Source: CAMDPA01 sp963825625 (lineage in GTDB: Bacteria > Pseudomonadota > Alphaproteobacteria > Rhizobiales > Hyphomicrobiaceae). From it: a DNA stretch of 64,000 nucleotides. The stretch covers positions 1 to 64,000 of the forward strand of contig CAWGUF010000028.1 of the NCBI GenBank assembly GCA_963825625.1, in the 5' to 3' direction. This document shows positions 19,709 through 29,211 of this stretch, piece by piece. The position numbers were made by a program, and so were the translations under genes. Every line of letters begins with the position of its first letter. The stretch's first letter is position 1. The notes beneath the pieces were generated by a model. It was not told the origin of the DNA, ran no database searches, and worked only from the letters and a program-made list of their open reading frames with translations.

Positions 19709-20011
19709 ATGTCGAGCGAAAACGGCCCCGCGCCGAACAGGATCGATTTTGCCAAAAACACCAAGCCGGTGTTGGTCAAGGCCAACAGGATTCACGACAA
19801 GGACACCGGCTCACCGGAAGTGCAGATTGCGATTCTTACCAACCGCATCAACCGGTTGACCGATCACTTCAAGCAGCACAAGAAAGACAATCACTCTCGC
19901 CGGGGCCTGCTCAAGATGGTGAGCCTGCGCCGGCAGCTTTTGGATTACGTCAAGCGCAAGGACGAGAAGCGCTATCAGACCATTATCGAGAAGCACGGCA
20001 TCCGGCGCTAG
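19709..20011 (+). CDS. rpsO: 30S ribosomal protein S15
   Basis: Primary 16S rRNA-binding protein organising the central domain of the 30S subunit. It has 100 residues, against the usual 89. The core DTGSPEVQIAILTNRINRLT, HKKDNHSRRGLLKMVSLRR and the C-terminal KRYQTIIEKHGIRR are normal. The N-terminus before DTGSPE is about ten residues longer and differs from the common MSITAER form. ATG 19709 follows a reasonable GAAAGGA at 19693-19699. pnp follows downstream, as in most bacteria. Confidence 0.95.
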   Translation: MSSENGPAPNRIDFAKNTKPVLVKANRIHDKDTGSPEVQIAILTNRINRLTDHFKQHKKDNHSRRGLLKMVSLRRQLLDYVKRKDEKRYQTIIEKHGIRR

Positions 20012-20247
20012 TGGCCCGCCGGGCAAACTTTCCTGCGCCATTGCTGGTCCGACAACCGGTTATACGCCTCCGAAGCATCGGCTCCGGGGGCGGTTGCCGT
20101 TGCGCGATACGTAATGACCACGTGCGTGGCGATTGTGCAAAAAGTCGCTCGCACAACACATGATAATTCGTGCTAGACAGGCCGCGCACAACAAGACCTG
20201 AAAATCGAAGAGACCTGAAGACCGAACGACCGGACGAAAGACAGACC

Positions 20248-22464
20248 ATGTTCGACATACATAGAGTTGAGATCGAGTGGGGCGGCCGAAAGCTGAAACT
20301 GGAGACAGGGCACATGGCCCGCCAGGCCGACGGAGCCGTGCTGGCGCAATACGGTGATACCAGCGTGCTGGCGACCGTCGTGTTCGGCAAGAGCCCGAGG
20401 CAGGGCGTCGATTTCTTCCCCCTGACCGTCAATTACCAGGAAAAGACCTACGCCGCAGGCAAGATTCCGGGCGGCTTTTTCAAGCGCGAGGGACGCCCTT
20501 CCGAAAAGGAGACGCTGGTCTCCCGCCTCATTGACCGACCAATCCGGCCGCTCTTCGTTGAAGGGTTCAAGCACGAGGTACAGGTGATCGTTACCGTGCT
20601 CTCGTTCGACAACGAGAACGATCCCGACATTGTCGCGTTGGTAGCGGCCTCTGCTGCGCTGACGCTTTCGGGCGTGCCGTTTCTGGGACCGATCGGTGCC
20701 GCGAGGGTTGGCCTCATCGACGGACAGCTGGTGCTCAACCCGCTGATCGACGAGATGGCGCAAACCAAACTGGACCTCGTCGTCGCCGGAACGCTAGACG
20801 CGGTGATGATGGTAGAGAGCGAAGCGCACGAGTTGCCCGAGATGCAGATGCTGGAGGCCGTCATGTTCGGCCACACGCATTTCCAGCCGGTACTCGGTGC
20901 CATCATAAAGCTGGCTGAGAAGGCGGCCAAGGAGCCGTTCGACTTCAAGGCGCCCCAGACGGACAAGTACAAGGCGCAGGTCAATGCTCTGATCGAAGCC
21001 GATCTGCGGGTCGCTTTCTCCACGCCGGAGAAGCAGAAACGCTACGAGCTGGTCGACAAGGCCAAAGAGAAGGTTTTCACGGACATCAAACTGCCGGACG
21101 ACGAGACCAAAGACGCGGAGAAGGCCCTGCTGTCGGCGGCCTTCAAGGCGGTCGAGATGGACGTCATGCGCGGCACGCTGATCCAGACCCGGCGGCGGAT
21201 CGACGGGCGTGACCTGGAGACAGTGCGCCCGATCCTTTCGGAGGTGCAGGTGCTGCCGCGAACACATGGCTCTGCCTTGTTCACGCGCGGCGAGACGCAG
21301 GCGCTGGTGGTGGCGACGCTGGGAACAGGCGAAGACGAGCAGTTCATCGACGGCCTGGAAGGAACACGCAAGGAACGCTTCCTGCTGCACTACAATTTCC
21401 CGCCGTTCTCGGTCGGCGAGACCGGTCGCATGGGCTCTCCCGGCCGTCGTGAAATCGGCCACGGAAAGCTCGCCTGGCGGGCGGTGCATCCATTGCTGCC
21501 AGCGCCGGAGGAGTTCCCCTACACGCTGCGCGTCGTCTCGGAGATCACGGAGTCGAACGGCTCGTCGTCGATGGCGACAGTGTGCGGTGCCTCGCTTGCC
21601 CTGATGGACGCTGGCGTGCCGCTAAAACGGCCGGTTGCCGGCATTGCCATGGGCCTTGTCAAAGAGGGCAACGATTTCGCCGTGCTCTCCGACATTCTGG
21701 GCGACGAGGACCACCTCGGCGACATGGACTTCAAGGTGGCCGGCACATCCGAGGGGGTCACGTCCCTGCAGATGGACATCAAGATCACCGGCATCACCGA
21801 GGAGATCATGCGTGTGGCGCTGGAACAGGCGCATCAGGGCCGGCTGCACATCCTGACCGAGATGGGCAAGGCGATGAGTGCATCGCGGACCGAGCTCGGC
21901 GAGCATGCGCCACGGATCGAGACAATCAAGATACCGACCGACAAGATCCGCGAAGTGATCGGCTCCGGCGGTTCGGTGATCCGCGAGATCGTGGCAGAGA
22001 GCGGTGCAAAGATCGATATATCCGACGACGGCACCGTCAAGATTGCCTCGGCCAGCCGCAATTCGATCGAGAAGGCGCTCGGCAGGATCCGGGCCATCAC
22101 GACCGAGCCCGAAGTCGGCCAAGTCTACAAGGGGAAGGTCGTGAAGCTGATGGAGTTCGGCGCTTTCGTGAACTTCTTCGGCGCGAAGGACGGTCTGGTG
22201 CACGTTTCGCAACTGTCCTCCACAATGCGGCCGAACCATCCCAACGAGGTGGTAAAGGAAGGCCAGGAGGTCTGGGTCAAGCTGCTCGGCTTCGACGATC
22301 GAGGCAAGGTTCGACTGTCGATGAAGGTCGTCGACCAGGAAACAGGCGCAGAGATTCCCCGGGCGGAAGGCGAGCCGGAGGATGACGGCGGGTTCCGCCG
22401 GGAGCGGCCGCCGCGTCGCGACCGTGAAGGCGGAGACCGGCCGCGTCGGCGTGATCGCAGCTAA
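20248..22464 (+). CDS. pnp: Polyribonucleotide nucleotidyltransferase (PNPase)
   Basis: Phosphorolytic 3'-5' exoribonuclease of the RNA degradosome. The 738 residues are intact. The order is RNase PH domain 1, linker helix domain, RNase PH domain 2 (active-site region GRREIGHGKLAWRA), a KH domain (DKIREVIGSGGSVIREIV) and an S1 domain (YKGKVVKLMEFGAFVNFFG). An Arg/Glu/Gly-rich C-terminal tail follows. ATG 20248 is used; the frame is open back to 20170 but without homology. rpsO-pnp linkage is conserved; the 236-base spacer would normally hold the autoregulatory RNase III-sensitive hairpin, which I cannot draw with confidence. Confidence 0.97.
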   Translation: MFDIHRVEIEWGGRKLKLETGHMARQADGAVLAQYGDTSVLATVVFGKSPRQGVDFFPLTVNYQEKTYAAGKIPGGFFKREGRPSEKETLVSRLIDRPIRPLFVEGFKHEVQVIVTVLSFDNENDPDIVALVAASAALTLSGVPFLGPIGAARVGLIDGQLVLNPLIDEMAQTKLDLVVAGTLDAVMMVESEAHELPEMQMLEAVMFGHTHFQPVLGAIIKLAEKAAKEPFDFKAPQTDKYKAQVNALIEADLRVAFSTPEKQKRYELVDKAKEKVFTDIKLPDDETKDAEKALLSAAFKAVEMDVMRGTLIQTRRRIDGRDLETVRPILSEVQVLPRTHGSALFTRGETQALVVATLGTGEDEQFIDGLEGTRKERFLLHYNFPPFSVGETGRMGSPGRREIGHGKLAWRAVHPLLPAPEEFPYTLRVVSEITESNGSSSMATVCGASLALMDAGVPLKRPVAGIAMGLVKEGNDFAVLSDILGDEDHLGDMDFKVAGTSEGVTSLQMDIKITGITEEIMRVALEQAHQGRLHILTEMGKAMSASRTELGEHAPRIETIKIPTDKIREVIGSGGSVIREIVAESGAKIDISDDGTVKIASASRNSIEKALGRIRAITTEPEVGQVYKGKVVKLMEFGAFVNFFGAKDGLVHVSQLSSTMRPNHPNEVVKEGQEVWVKLLGFDDRGKVRLSMKVVDQETGAEIPRAEGEPEDDGGFRRERPPRRDREGGDRPRRRDRS

Positions 22465-22493
22465 GGCCAAACCAAATTCAGAGCACTCGACAA

Positions 22494-22524
22494 GCGGCGG
22501 GCCATGCCCGCCGCTTTTGTTTTT
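22494..22524 (+). terminator. Intrinsic terminator of pnp
   Basis: A perfect 9-bp stem GCGGCGGGC/GCCCGCCGC (22494-22502 with 22506-22514) with loop CAT is followed by TTTTGTTTTT. It is a textbook rho-independent terminator 30 bases after the pnp stop codon. Confidence 0.95.
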
Positions 22525-22579
22525 GCCCAGCGACTGCGCCGCTGCGCGCCGGATCGCTGCTTGCTGAACCAGAACCGAA

Positions 22580-23266
22580 CTATTTATCGAAGATGGCCAC
22601 GGCCCTGATCGGCGAGCCGGTGCCGCCACGCCACTTGAGCGGGAAGCCGCAATAGGTGAACTCGCCCTGGCCGATCAGCGCCTCCAGATTACACAGGCTC
22701 TCGATATGGGTGATGTCCAGGTCGAGACAGGCCTTGTGCACGAGAGTATTGACCATGCCTTCCGGACCCGGACGCATGAAATCAATGCCGAAGTGGACGA
22801 CACCCTGCTTGGCCAGCCACTCCGTGGCCTCCACGTTCACGCCGGAATTGTCGGTGGCATACTTGGGGCCGGGAAATGTTCTCTCATGGTGGCCGGTGCA
22901 GAGCAGAACGGTGCCCTTCTTGGGGACGGAAAGGCCGGTCTTTGCCACTGCCTCCTCCAGGTCCTTGGGCGTGATCTCTGCGCGCGGCGCGATGTGGCGC
23001 AAGTCGAGACAAATCCCCTTAACGAAGCAGTATTCGAGCGGGTACTTGTCGATCGGCGTACCCTCCTCCCCGAAGTGGCGGGGGGCGTCCATGTGCGTGC
23101 CGCCGTGGTCGGGCATGGAGAAGAACATCACCGAATTGCCGTGGACGCCATTGTTCTCGGCCCGTGCTTCCTCGTGGGTCTTCCAGACGCCATGAATGAT
23201 CGGTGGCTGGCCGGGATAAGACGGGGTGCGGTGGTAAAGCTCGCGGGACAGGTCGACTATGCGCAT
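22580..23266 (-). CDS. Cyclase / kynurenine-formamidase-like metal-dependent hydrolase
   Basis: A 228-residue protein of the cyclase family (PF04199). The metal-binding signature is DHGGTHMDAPRHF (HxGTHxDxPxH), with the opening IVDLSRELYHRTPSYPG typical of the group. Relatives include bacterial kynurenine formamidase and isatin hydrolase, which hydrolyse amide or lactam bonds; the substrate here is unknown. GAAGGA precedes the start by about seven bases. It is divergent from the enolase-superfamily gene at 23478, with a 211-base shared control region. Confidence 0.85.
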   Translation of the reverse strand: MRIVDLSRELYHRTPSYPGQPPIIHGVWKTHEEARAENNGVHGNSVMFFSMPDHGGTHMDAPRHFGEEGTPIDKYPLEYCFVKGICLDLRHIAPRAEITPKDLEEAVAKTGLSVPKKGTVLLCTGHHERTFPGPKYATDNSGVNVEATEWLAKQGVVHFGIDFMRPGPEGMVNTLVHKACLDLDITHIESLCNLEALIGQGEFTYCGFPLKWRGGTGSPIRAVAIFDK

Positions 23267-23477
23267 AGGTCAGATCCTTCTGGCTGCGATTTCGGCTGGA
23301 GTTCGCCGCATGGTCGGACGGAGGGCGACGGCAGTCAATCATTTGGATGGCCGGATTGGCAGTCGCCAGCTCAGTTGACCGATGCGTCCGGGCTTTGCCC
23401 GCCTCGTAGACAGGCGTGCCCTTGATTGGTATGGGCGGGGACTGGCGACGATGGAATGCTAAAGCCGCGAGGAGCCA

Positions 23478-24546
23478 ATGCGCATCGAATCCGTCTCGAT
23501 ATCACCTTGCATTCAGAGGCAAGAAGATAGCGGCTGGAAGTTCTCGCGCGGGAGCATTGCCGAGGTGCGCGGCTGGACGATCAAGATCACCGGCGACAGC
23601 GGCGTGGTCGGCCTTGGCTACGGACACGCGCTGGCCACGGTCTCAGGCCATACGGAGGGCGTCAAGGCGGCCCTGGACTTCCTGTCCTCGCGCATCACCG
23701 GCCGCGATACGCGCGATCTCAGGGCCATCGTGGCGGAGATGGATGCTGCACTCGTGTTCAATCCCAGCGCGAAAGCCGGCCTGGAAATGGCGCTGTACGA
23801 TCTCATTGCCCGTGGATTATCGACGAGCGTGGGGACGCTGCTTGGCGGCCGGATGCGCGATCGCATCGCGATGTCCAGGCTAGTCCCGCTCAAGTCGCCG
23901 GAGGAGATGGCGCAGAAATCCCTCGAGCTCGTCGGCGAGGGCTATCGCACCGTGAAACTGAAACTCAACGGCGACGCAGCGCTGGACCGCGAACGCGTGC
24001 TGACCGTGCGCAAGACCATTGGAGCGGGCGTCAAGCTCACTCTCGACCCCAATCAGGCCTATTCCGCCAAGGGGTTTCTGGCTGCGTATTCCAGCTTCTG
24101 CAGATGCCGGTATCGCGCTCGTCGAGCAGCCTGTTCCCGCGGCCGATATTGCCGGTCTGAAACTGCTGACGCAGACGCTGCCGGTAGCCGTGGAAGCCGA
24201 CGAAAGCGCTGCCTCTCTGGCGGACGTCGTCTCGTTGGCGCGGGACCGGGCGGTCGATGTCGTCAATCTGAAGGTTGCGAAGCTGGGTGGCGTGCGGGCG
24301 ACGCTCGCCGCAATCGAGGCCTGCGAAGCGAATGGCATCGGCTGTCGCTTCGGCGCGTCGTTCGGGCCGTCACTGCTGCAGGCATTTACCGCACACGTCG
24401 CAGCCATACCCAGCCGCATGGAGCATGCCTGCGAAATGGCGGAACACCTGCACCTGATGGATGATCCGTTTACGCCCTTCGCCGTCGAGAACGGCGAGGT
24501 CGCGGTACCCGAGGGCGTCGGCAGCGGCGTCGAGCTGAAGGCCTAG
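23478..24546 (+). pseudogene. Mandelate racemase/muconate lactonizing enzyme family protein (frameshifted)
   Basis: Enolase-superfamily enzyme abstracting a proton alpha to a carboxylate. The N-terminal capping domain and the first barrel strands (TVKLKLNG with the KxK base) are read in the first frame. After LTLDPNQAYSAKGFLAAY the frame changes near 24090 by one extra base and continues as ASADAGIALVEQPVPAADI, with metal ligands Asp (LDPNQ), Glu (VEQPVP) and the EADES strand. The repaired protein is about 355 residues, normal for the family. All catalytic elements are present, so the shift is probably a sequence error. It shares a catabolic neighbourhood with a TctC binding protein. Confidence 0.85.
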
Positions 24547-24639
24547 AGCTTCGTGCGATACATCGCACTCGCCCTATAAACTTTTTGCTCACGGGCCGCA
24601 CCCGCGGAGGGCCAGGCCCATTACGGCATAAAGGTCATA

Positions 24640-24671
24640 GTATTGACTTATATGGGATAGGTTTATAACCT
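24640..24671. promoter_or_regulatory. Promoter region with operator-like palindrome upstream of the second TctC gene
   Basis: A perfect palindrome AGGTT-TAT-AACCT lies at 24659-24671. It overlaps a possible promoter, TTGACT (24643-24648) and TATAAC about 15 bases on. An imperfect inverted repeat AAGGTCA...TGACTT lies just upstream. The region is markedly AT-richer than its surroundings. Dimeric GntR regulators bind such sites, and a GntR gene lies at 26615, so it is a plausible target. Confidence 0.45.
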
Positions 24672-24750
24672 TTACATACCATGGCGGGCCGAGCGCCCAT
24701 TTATCGCCAGGAAGATCAATGCCAACGAAAGCAACCAACGGGAGAAGCGG

Positions 24751-25801
24751 ATGAGACCAAGGGCAACGATCACGTCGAGCCTGGCTCTGCTAGCTGCCGG
24801 CGCCGGCTCCTTCGCAGTTGCCAGTCAGGCACGGGCGGACGCTGTTGCGGACTTCTACAGCGGCAAGACAATCACCGTTTACGTCGCCGTCGGCAAAGGA
24901 GCCTATGACCTTTACGCCCGCCTGCTGGTCCGGCACATGCCGACGCACGTCCCGGGGCGACCGACCATGATCGTCAGCAACATGCCGGGAGGCGGCGGCG
25001 TTGTGGCGGCAAACTATGCCGCGAATGTCGCCGCCAAGGACGGCACCGCCCTGCTGGTTCCGCTCAAGCCCATCGCAATGACACAGCTATTGAACCCGAA
25101 GCGTCAAATACGACGCCTCCAAGTTCCAATGGGTCGGCAGCATGGTCGATGCACCGGGTGCGCTGATGGTCTGGCACACCGCACCTGCCAAGACACTGGA
25201 AGATGCGCGTCGACAAACGATCGCGATGGGAAGCACGGGCTGGGGTGGAGAGACCGCCATATTCCCGTCCGTGATAAACAACGTGCTCGGCACCAAATTC
25301 AAGGTCATCGCCGGCTTCAAGGGGATGTCCAACATCTTCCTCGGCATGGAACGTGGAGAGTTGCACGGCGTTTCAACCGTGTACGGAAGCGTCAAAGGCC
25401 TGAAATCGGACTGGCTGGCCGACAAGAAAGTACACTTCCTGGCCCAGGTTGCCGACAAGCGCATCAAGGAATTGCCGGATGTGCCGACCGTGCTCGAGTT
25501 TGCCAAGACCGATGAAGACAAGAAGGTTCTTCGCTTCCTGGGATTGAGCAACGTCATCGGACGGTCGATCACTGCGCCTCCAGGCGTGCCTGCGGACCGT
25601 CTTGCGGCACTGCGCAAGGCGTTCGACGCGACAGTCAAGTCGGAAGCATTTCTCAAGGAAACCCGCGACAAAAATGTAGACATCAATCCAACTGCCGGAG
25701 TGGACGTGCAGAAGGACGTCGACCAGTTGTTCGCGACACCGAAAGCGACGGTCGAAAAAGTGAAAGCTATCGTTACCGAGGCATCGTCTGGAAAGCGCTG
25801 A
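24751..25801 (+). pseudogene. Tripartite tricarboxylate transporter substrate-binding protein (Bug/TctC), frameshifted
   Basis: Second Bug-type periplasmic binding protein. It has a signal peptide ending at ASQARADA, then VADFYSGKTITVYVAVGKGA, the NMPGGGG motif and, after the shift, TAPPGVPADRLAALRKAFD. One extra C near 25100 (AAGCGTC) breaks the frame; removing it gives NPK-VKYDASKFQWVGSMVD and a protein of about 349 residues. No tctA or tctB is adjacent. It heads a run of forward genes for carboxylate breakdown, so it probably captures the pathway's substrate or inducer. Confidence 0.88.
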
Positions 25802-25858
25802 CACAGGCGGTGTCGCGACCGGGTGGTGATCAGCGTCGATATCTTCGGAGCTCAAGGT

Positions 25859-26512
25859 ATGCTGGAACCGGGAAGTCACCACCTCCTGCTCGTCCACGGC
25901 GCCGACCGCCTCGTCTTTCGTGAGGATGCGGAAGAGGCGAGAAAGCGCGGCATCAGTGTTCACGCGCTGGAGCTGCCGCGCTTCGAAGGCCATCCGGTGG
26001 ATGACGTCCACAAGCAGTATTCCGAGATATCGGCCCTGATCGAGGCGGAAGTCGCCACGATCAGGGCTGGCTCAAGCCACGCCGTCATTGTCGGGATCGG
26101 ACGGAACCTCGGCGGCAGCATGCTTGCCTACCACGCGGCGCAAGCTGGTTGTCTTGATGCGATCGTGCTTACCGGCGCTATTCCTGACCTGAGCCGCTTC
26201 AAGGAGCGAAGCAGCCATGGCGGCGCTCAGCGCTATCGAGACATGGTTGGCGGAGCGTCGCAGGCCGGGCGCTTTGCGATGCTTGCGGACCTGGATCTCG
26301 TGGCGTCGCTACCGTCTATCCCCGTCGATCGATGTCTGCTCCAGGCAGGGTTAGCCGATCCCTGGATGGACGAGGTCTCGATCGATGTTTTTCGAGACTT
26401 CCTCAGGTCCGGTTATCGCGTGGAGTTCCTGCAGGACGATCATGCCATGGTCGCACCAGAGACACTTGCCAGGCGCTGGCATTTCATCGATGGAAGAATA
26501 CGTGCACAATGA
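25859..26512 (+). CDS. Alpha/beta-hydrolase-like protein with non-canonical nucleophile elbow
   Basis: A 217-residue protein (229 if GTG 25823 is used). ATG 25859 has GGAG eight bases upstream. The first strand and oxyanion turn HLLLVHGADRL and a late His in LQDDHAMVAPETL suit the alpha/beta-hydrolase fold. The nucleophile elbow, expected as G-x-S-x-G, reads VGIGRNLGGSM, so the serine position appears to be Asn. It may be inactive, use another residue (Ser two positions later), or be a non-hydrolytic relative. Function is not assigned. It lies between the TctC gene and the GntR gene in the same direction. Confidence 0.6.
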   Translation: MLEPGSHHLLLVHGADRLVFREDAEEARKRGISVHALELPRFEGHPVDDVHKQYSEISALIEAEVATIRAGSSHAVIVGIGRNLGGSMLAYHAAQAGCLDAIVLTGAIPDLSRFKERSSHGGAQRYRDMVGGASQAGRFAMLADLDLVASLPSIPVDRCLLQAGLADPWMDEVSIDVFRDFLRSGYRVEFLQDDHAMVAPETLARRWHFIDGRIRAQ

Positions 26513-26614
26513 TTTGCTGACAATTGGGCAACTGGCGCGTCTGGAACGCCGGCTTGAGACATGTAGTCAGGCGCAAGCCCTGCGGACAGTTGAGCAATCG
26601 GAGACCACGCTGAC

Positions 26615-27369
26615 ATGGCTGGGCGGGTGACGACGGCCGAGCAGATCGTCGACTTTCAACGAAGCGCGGTTGCGCGCTATCTGCAGCTGGCGACCTTGTT
26701 TCGTCGCCGGATCGAGTCCGGGGAGTGGATCGTCGGTGCGCAGATTCCGACTGTCGATGATCTCGCCGCTCAGTACGGCGTTGCGCGCGCGACCATACGC
26801 CATGCGCTAGACCAGCTCGAGCGGGAGCAACTGATCGAGCGCCTGCGCGCCAAAGGGACATTCGTCAGACACAGCCCGAAATCAGACCTTGTGGTGCGAG
26901 GTTCGTACCGACTGGTCCGGCATGTTGCTGGCCCGGCCCGGTGCCACCATCGAGGTGCTGCACGACGAATCCGGCGTACACATACCGCCTGTCGAGACCT
27001 CGATAGGGGTTGCAGCCCAGTCTTATCGCCACCTTCGCCGCCGGCACTGGCGCGATGGCGTCGCATTCCTGCTGGCTGACGTTTTCGTCGAAGAGAGCTG
27101 GGCAAAGCGCATACCCGCCAAGGCGTTCACGACCAAGAGCGCACTCAAGCTCATCGCCGATACGCAGAGGCGGCAGGATCGGTGACGCGCGGCAGATCCT
27201 GACAATCGGGGCGGCGGATCCAGAAACATCCTCGTTGCTCGATCTGGCGCTCAACGCCCCGGTTGCACATGTCCGGCGCGTGGCGATGGACGAGAGCAAA
27301 ACCATCGTGCTGCTGGCCGACGGAAGCTATCGCGGCGATGTCGTTCGCCTGGACATGAAGCTGAAATAG
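26615..27369 (+). pseudogene. GntR/HutC-family transcriptional regulator (two frameshifts)
   Basis: The N-terminal winged HTH is clear: YLQLATLFRRRIESGEWIVG, IPTVDDLAAQYGVARATIRH and the wing AKGTFVR. The C-terminal UTRA ligand-binding domain is spread over two further frames. Removing one T near 26890 restores KSDLWCEVRTDWSGMLLARP. A second shift near 27160 is needed to reach GDARQILTIGAADPETSS. The repaired protein is about 250 residues, normal for HutC-type regulators. It probably controls the surrounding catabolic genes; the palindrome at 24659-24671 is a candidate operator. Confidence 0.85.
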
Positions 27370-27377
27370 AGGTGGCC

Positions 27378-27994
27378 ATGAAGCTGCATTGGTCGTCGCG
27401 GTCGCCGTTCGTCAGAAAAGTCATGGTGGCAGCGCACGAACTCGGAGTTGCGGATCGCCTCGAGCTGGTGCGCACCGCACGTCGCGGCGGTCAAGCCAAA
27501 CCTGGAGCTGATGCGGGACAATCCGCTCAGCAAGATACCGACGCTGGTGCTCGACGACGGCAGCCCGCTCTACGATTCGAGCGCGATCTGTCAGTACCTC
27601 GACCGCCTGGACGGCGGCAATCAACTGTTTCCGACCGAACCATCGCGGCAGCTCGTGACATGGCGCCGGCATGCGTGCGGCAATGGCCTGATGGACTTGT
27701 CACTCCTTTACAGAGCCGAGCGCAATCGTCCGCCGGCCATGCGTTCTCAGGAGCTCCTGAGCGCATTTGCGCAAAAGACAACGGCGGTCCTGGCCACGAT
27801 GGAGACGGACGTCGAGGCGCTGTCGTCCGCTCGCCCTGGATATCGGACACATCACCATCGGATGCGCCCTGTCCTATCTCGACTTCCGGTTTGCGGATGA
27901 ACCATGGCGGCCGGGCTATCCACAGCTGACGCAGTGGCATGCGGCCTTTGCGGCGCGACCTTCGATGCTGGCCACCGAGCCCGACGACAGTTGA
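27378..27994 (+). pseudogene. Glutathione S-transferase family protein (two frameshifts)
   Basis: The N-terminal thioredoxin fold starts MKLHWSSRSPFVRKVMVAAHE, with Ser/Arg in the glutathione-binding loop position. In the second frame follow NPLSKIPTLVLDDGSPLYDS (cis-Pro and the conserved DS) and AICQYLDRL; then the helical C-terminal domain, which moves to a third frame near 27833. The repaired length is about 204 residues. Shifts lie near 27477 and 27833. ATG 27378 is the start. GSTs of this type often accompany aromatic or organic-acid catabolic clusters and may act in detoxification or isomerisation. Confidence 0.82.
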
Positions 27995-28005
27995 GGAGCA
28001 GAAAG

Positions 28006-29196
28006 ATGGCCGGCCCTCTGTCGCACGTTCGCGTCCTGGATCTCAGCCGTATCATGGCCGGGCCGTGGTCAACCCAGATCCTGGCGGACCTCGGCGCCGA
28101 TGTGATCAAGGTCGAGCGTCCAGGCACAGGCGACGACACGCGCGCATGGGGCCCTCCATTCCTGAAAGATGCCGGTGGCCAGCCGACGCGGGAGGCCGGC
28201 TATTACCTTTGCGTCAATCGCGGCAAGCGGTCGATCACGCTCGATCTCGACAAGCCTGACGGGCAGGAGATTGTGCGGGCGATCGCCGCGAGGTCGGATA
28301 TCGTTGTCGAGAATTTCAAGGTCGGCACGCTGGAGCGATACAATCTCGACTACGACAGCCTCAGGGCAACCAATCCGAAACTCATCTATTGCTCGATAAC
28401 CGGGTTCGGACAGACCGGACCCAAGAAGGACGCCGCCGCCTACGACTTCATGATCCAGGCGATGGGCGGCCTGATGAGCGTGACCGGCGAGCGCGATGGC
28501 ATGCCCGGAGCCGGGCCGCAGAAAGTTGGTGTACCAATCGTCGATCTAATGACGGGGATGTACGCGACGATCGGTGTTCTGGCGGCGCTGGCACGACGCA
28601 ACGAAACGGGCGAGGGCGACTACATCGATCTGGCGATGCTCGATGTGCAGGCTGCCTTCCTCGCCAATCAGGCAATGAACTGGCTGCTGAGCGGCAACCC
28701 GCCGAAACGGGGCGGGAACCGGCACCCCAACATCCAGCCGCAGGATGTGTTTGCGTGCTCGGATGGCTTCGTCGCGCTCGCGGTCGGCAACGACGGACAA
28801 TTCGCGAAGCTGGCCGAGGCGCTTGGTCATCCGGAATGGTCGGATGAGGCGCGTTTCGCGACCAATCCGTCGCGGGTGCGCAACCATGCTTTGCTCGACC
28901 CGCTGCTGCGTGCCGAATTCGCCGGGCGATGCCGGGCGGAACTGATCGCGCTGCTCGAGGCTGCCGGCGTGCCATGCTCGCCTATCAACGATGTGCCGGA
29001 CGTGTTCGCGGAGCCGCAAGTGAAACACAGGAACATGCTGCGCGAACTCAGCCACCCCACAGGGGGGCGGGTTCCGCAAGTCGTAAGCCCGATCAATTTC
29101 GCCAATGCAGCGTTGCACTATGATCGACCGCCGCCCCTGCTGGGCGAGCACACTGAAGAAATCCTGCGCGAGCTTGGCCTCGAACCGGCCACCTGA
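28006..29196 (+). CDS. Class III (CaiB/BaiF) CoA-transferase
   Basis: A 396-residue intact protein that moves CoA between carboxylic acids. The N-terminal VRVLDLSRIMAGPWSTQILA and LGADVIKVERPG, and the catalytic Asp in PIVDLMTGMYA, are diagnostic. C-terminal PINDVPDVFAEPQV is also typical. ATG 28006 has GAGGAG upstream; the frame is open into the GST gene without homology. With the downstream CMD-like and enoyl-CoA hydratase genes it forms a tight forward operon (15- and 37-base gaps), suggesting activation of a carboxylate to its CoA thioester followed by beta-oxidation-type steps. Confidence 0.93.
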   Translation: MAGPLSHVRVLDLSRIMAGPWSTQILADLGADVIKVERPGTGDDTRAWGPPFLKDAGGQPTREAGYYLCVNRGKRSITLDLDKPDGQEIVRAIAARSDIVVENFKVGTLERYNLDYDSLRATNPKLIYCSITGFGQTGPKKDAAAYDFMIQAMGGLMSVTGERDGMPGAGPQKVGVPIVDLMTGMYATIGVLAALARRNETGEGDYIDLAMLDVQAAFLANQAMNWLLSGNPPKRGGNRHPNIQPQDVFACSDGFVALAVGNDGQFAKLAEALGHPEWSDEARFATNPSRVRNHALLDPLLRAEFAGRCRAELIALLEAAGVPCSPINDVPDVFAEPQVKHRNMLRELSHPTGGRVPQVVSPINFANAALHYDRPPPLLGEHTEEILRELGLEPAT

Positions 29197-29211
29197 AGAC
29201 TGGACAATAAA

